64,000 bases of DNA from Cognatiyoonia sediminum (lineage in GTDB: Bacteria; Pseudomonadota; Alphaproteobacteria; Rhodobacterales; Rhodobacteraceae). The stretch spans positions 186,001-250,000 of the forward strand of contig NZ_FQXB01000002.1 of the NCBI RefSeq assembly GCF_900129845.1, in the 5' to 3' direction. The notes below the pieces were generated by a model. That model was not told where the DNA came from. It was given only the letters and a program-made list of their open reading frames with translations, and ran no database searches. Every line of letters begins with the position of its first letter. Position 1 is the stretch's first letter. Position numbers and translations under genes: made by a program. This document shows positions 62,243 to 64,000 of the stretch, in pieces.

Positions 62243-62796
62243 GGATTATCGGCGGGCAGCATCGCGGAACGCAGCTTGCCGACGTTGGCAAGGGCGACGA
62301 AGCCGCACATCTGCGCCCAACGTCTGACCGTGTGCGCGAAAGCCTGTTTAACATCCTGATGGGCGGGCGTTTTGGCGATGTGATAAGCGACGCGCGTGTT
62401 CTGGATCTTTTCGCTGGCACAGGCGCACTGGGGTTGGAGGCGCTATCACGCGGGGCTGCACATGCGATGTTTGTTGAGAACGGGCGTGTGGGGCAAAGGC
62501 TCTTGTCTCAGAATATCGCGAAACTGCGTCGGGAGGAAGATTGCGAGGTTTTGTCCGTTGACGCGACACTTTTGCCGAAAGCCGTTAAGCCCGTCGATCT
62601 GATCTTTATGGACCCTCCCTATGGAAAGGGTTTGGGGCTGAAGGCCTTGCAAGCCGCTAAAGCGTCGGGTTGGGTACAGTCCGGTACAGTGACCGTTTGG
62701 GAAGAAGCGTCGCAACAACTTGCGCCGCCCGGGTTTCAAGCCTTAGATCAGCGCCGCTACGGCGATACTTGGATCACGATTTTAGAGGCTGGCTGA
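62239..62796 (+). CDS. rsmD: 16S rRNA (guanine(966)-N(2))-methyltransferase
   Basis: 185 residues: IIGGQHRGTQLA start, RPTSDRVRESLFNIL, SAM-binding VLDLFAGTGALGLEALSRGA and catalytic DPPYGKG. GTG start overlapping the previous stop (GTGA). Confidence 0.95.
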   Translation: MRIIGGQHRGTQLADVGKGDEAAHLRPTSDRVRESLFNILMGGRFGDVISDARVLDLFAGTGALGLEALSRGAAHAMFVENGRVGQRLLSQNIAKLRREEDCEVLSVDATLLPKAVKPVDLIFMDPPYGKGLGLKALQAAKASGWVQSGTVTVWEEASQQLAPPGFQALDQRRYGDTWITILEAG

Positions 62797-62827
62797 CGCA
62801 GGTGTAAGTTCGCGCTATAGTTTGCAC

Positions 62828-63001
62828 ATGTCTGACACAACCGCAGATACTTGGCACTTCCCCGAGAAGACAAAAGAGAGCGTCGAACTCCCCGCGCCTG
62901 TTCCGTTCAGTACGCCGGTTCTCATTACGGATTGCGTCACGCCGTTGGCGGGCGAGACAGTCTTATCGTTGATCTTAAAGCGGTTGGACAATCAGCCGTA
63001 A
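62828..63001 (+). CDS. Possible small protein, maybe leaderless
   Basis: 57-codon frame MSDTTADTWHFPEKTKES... ending NQP, between rsmD and map. A TATAGT box at 62816-62821 ends 6 nt before the ATG and there is no ribosome binding site, which fits a leaderless mRNA. Overlaps the map stop by 10 nt on the other strand. No family recognised; could be chance. Confidence 0.35.
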   Translation: MSDTTADTWHFPEKTKESVELPAPVPFSTPVLITDCVTPLAGETVLSLILKRLDNQP

Positions 63002-63798
63002 GTCGGGTGGAATTTACCGGCGGGCGACAGGGTGAAGATGTCGCAACCATCTGCAGTGATCCCAATAGAGTGTTCAAATTGAGCGGACAGAGATTTGTCG
63101 CGTGTCACCGCTGTCCAATCATCTGACAGTACTTTCGTTTCAGGTCGACCGAGGTTGATCATCGGCTCAATCGTGAAGAACATACCTTCTTCCAGCACTG
63201 CGCCAGTTCCGGCACGCCCGTAGTGCAGCACATTCGGTGGCGCATGGAAAACGCGGCCCAGACCGTGGCCGCAGAAATCCCGCACAACAGACATGCGGTG
63301 GCTTTCGGCGTAGCTTTGGATGGCATGGCCGATGTCGCCGAAGGTGTTGCCGGGTTTGGCCGCTTCGATCCCCTTCATCAGGGAATCGTGCGTCACTTGG
63401 ATCAACCGCTCAGCTTTGCGGGACAGTTTCCCAGCCACATACATCCGGCTTGAATCGCCGAACCAGCCGTCTTCGATCACGGTGACATCGATATTCACAA
63501 TGTCCCCATCCTTGAGTTTCTTGTCGCCCGGGATACCGTGGCACACGACATGATTGATCGAAATACAGCTGGCGTGTTGATAGCCTTTGTACCCGATCGT
63601 AGCGGAGGTCGCGCCTGCCTCTTCGACCATGTTGCGGATCGCGTCGTCGATGGAACCGGTGGTCGCGCCGGGCACCACAAGCTCTGCGATGTCATCGAGG
63701 ATTTTGGCGGTCAACTGGCCAGCCTTATGCATTCCCGCAAAGTCGCTGGGTTCATAAATGCGGATACCGTCTTTGGTGATGCGGCCTTTGTCAGTCAT
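62992..63798 (-). CDS. map: Type I methionine aminopeptidase
   Basis: 268 residues. Removes the initiator methionine. Metal ligands are intact: NIDVT, GDSSRMY, GHGLGRVFH, FTIEPM and FEHSIGI, with substrate His in VVCHGIPG. ATG 63798; the open frame reaches 63855. sfsA is immediately upstream on the same strand. Confidence 0.95.
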   Translation of the reverse strand: MTDKGRITKDGIRIYEPSDFAGMHKAGQLTAKILDDIAELVVPGATTGSIDDAIRNMVEEAGATSATIGYKGYQHASCISINHVVCHGIPGDKKLKDGDIVNIDVTVIEDGWFGDSSRMYVAGKLSRKAERLIQVTHDSLMKGIEAAKPGNTFGDIGHAIQSYAESHRMSVVRDFCGHGLGRVFHAPPNVLHYGRAGTGAVLEEGMFFTIEPMINLGRPETKVLSDDWTAVTRDKSLSAQFEHSIGITADGCDIFTLSPAGKFHPTYG

Positions 63799-63867
63799 GG
63801 AACATCTGCGCTGTTTTCTATCGTTCATCCGCACATAGGGGAGAATGCCCGACAAAACCAGATGTCA

Positions 63868-64000
63868 TTAAGGATGTTTAAACGGCAGTGGTTTGCCAAC
63901 AGAGACGCCGTTGGGATCAATCAGGCAATCAAGCGCCATGACCTCCAATCCTTCGGCGGCTTTGAAGTGTTCCGTATAGTGCGGATCGATGTCGGCGGCG
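63868..64000 (-). CDS. sfsA: SfsA family protein, C-terminal end
   Basis: The last 44 codons of a minus-strand gene enter from the right edge: ADIDPHYTEHFKAAEGLEVMALDCLIDPNGVSV followed by a short tail ending FKHP. The DIDP..Y...F..A...G.EV.A..C.I.P.G motif is the C-terminal end of SfsA (a predicted DNA-binding/nuclease-like protein). Position beside map is common in the order. Confidence 0.85.
   Translation of the reverse strand, partial: AADIDPHYTEHFKAAEGLEVMALDCLIDPNGVSVGKPLPFKHP

Noticed and set aside
1-64000. tRNA genes, CRISPR arrays, insertion sequences or prophage
   Set aside because: Gaps between genes are short, no regularly spaced repeats are present, and no transposase, integrase or phage structural gene is recognisable.

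Overview
The window looks like a chromosomal stretch of a Rhodobacterales bacterium (Roseobacter group, Alphaproteobacteria). The evidence is a set of families and gene orders typical of that order: argH next to a tiny lipoprotein and lysA followed by a TIGR02302/DUF4175 protein; pyrB followed by a non-catalytic pyrC; a 44-residue aa3-type oxidase subunit IV; DUF2794, DUF6173 and DUF6356 proteins; a DgcN/DgcA D-glutamate pathway; and an RsmE/UbiA divergent pair. The DNA is moderately GC-rich. Genes are tightly packed, with many ATGA, GTGA and TAATG overlaps. I see no rRNA, tRNA, insertion sequence, prophage or CRISPR array, so this is mainly core genome with a few accessory genes.

Layout. 1-5800: lysine/arginine synthesis (lysA, argH), a VPLPA-CTERM surface protein, a TlpA-type thioredoxin and YqgE. 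5900-11760: a DsbD-type periplasmic domain protein, then an RND efflux pump with its membrane fusion protein. 11850-17240: moaB, a uracil-DNA glycosylase, and the pyrB / membrane protein / pyrC-like / plsY operon. 17280-24060: gshA, small membrane proteins, an acetyltransferase gene broken by an in-frame stop, rsmE, ubiA and an OmpA-family protein. 24250-30880: tsaC, acyl-CoA dehydrogenase with an MBL hydrolase, a class II amidotransferase, an Lrp regulator, oxidase subunit IV and a lipoprotein. 30870-36630: azlCD, then a molybdenum-cofactor operon fdhD-mobA-mobB-moeA fusion-GNAT. 36650-43470: TetR, a serine hydrolase, glutathione-dependent formaldehyde dehydrogenase, an I78 inhibitor, DUF2794, NlpC/P60, leucyl aminopeptidase. 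43470-50340: asd, an RTX-like protein, a D-amino-acid operon (dgcN-dgcA-dat), and glnK-amtB. 50600-64000: PBP1, mlaA/mlaC, a type I secretion ATPase and adaptor, RidA, GDPD, FemAB-like, pterin dehydratase, peroxiredoxin, ferredoxin reductase, rsmD, map and the end of sfsA.

How genes cooperate. The mob/moe/fdhD block and moaB serve molybdenum enzymes. dgcN-dgcA-dat would funnel D-glutamate and other D-amino acids (peptidoglycan-derived) into central metabolism. glnK-amtB is the standard ammonium sensing/uptake pair. mlaA/mlaC belong to outer-membrane lipid transport. The T1SS pair at 54668-57702 could export RTX-type proteins such as the one at 44730, although the two loci are not adjacent.

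Most notable non-coding signal: two ~145-nt structured repeats at 6753-6897 and 24091-24236. Both lie between convergent genes, share three nested or tandem stems, and show a compensatory base change in the long-range arm. Other structures worth attention are a hairpin that covers the ribosome binding site of the ridA-family gene (57710-57738), a nested palindrome at the 5' end of the gene at 52742 (53099-53194), a bulged hairpin after the I78 gene (39826-39894), a terminator buried in the start of a serine hydrolase gene (38279-38299), and an array of TTTGCC boxes upstream of the VPLPA-CTERM gene.
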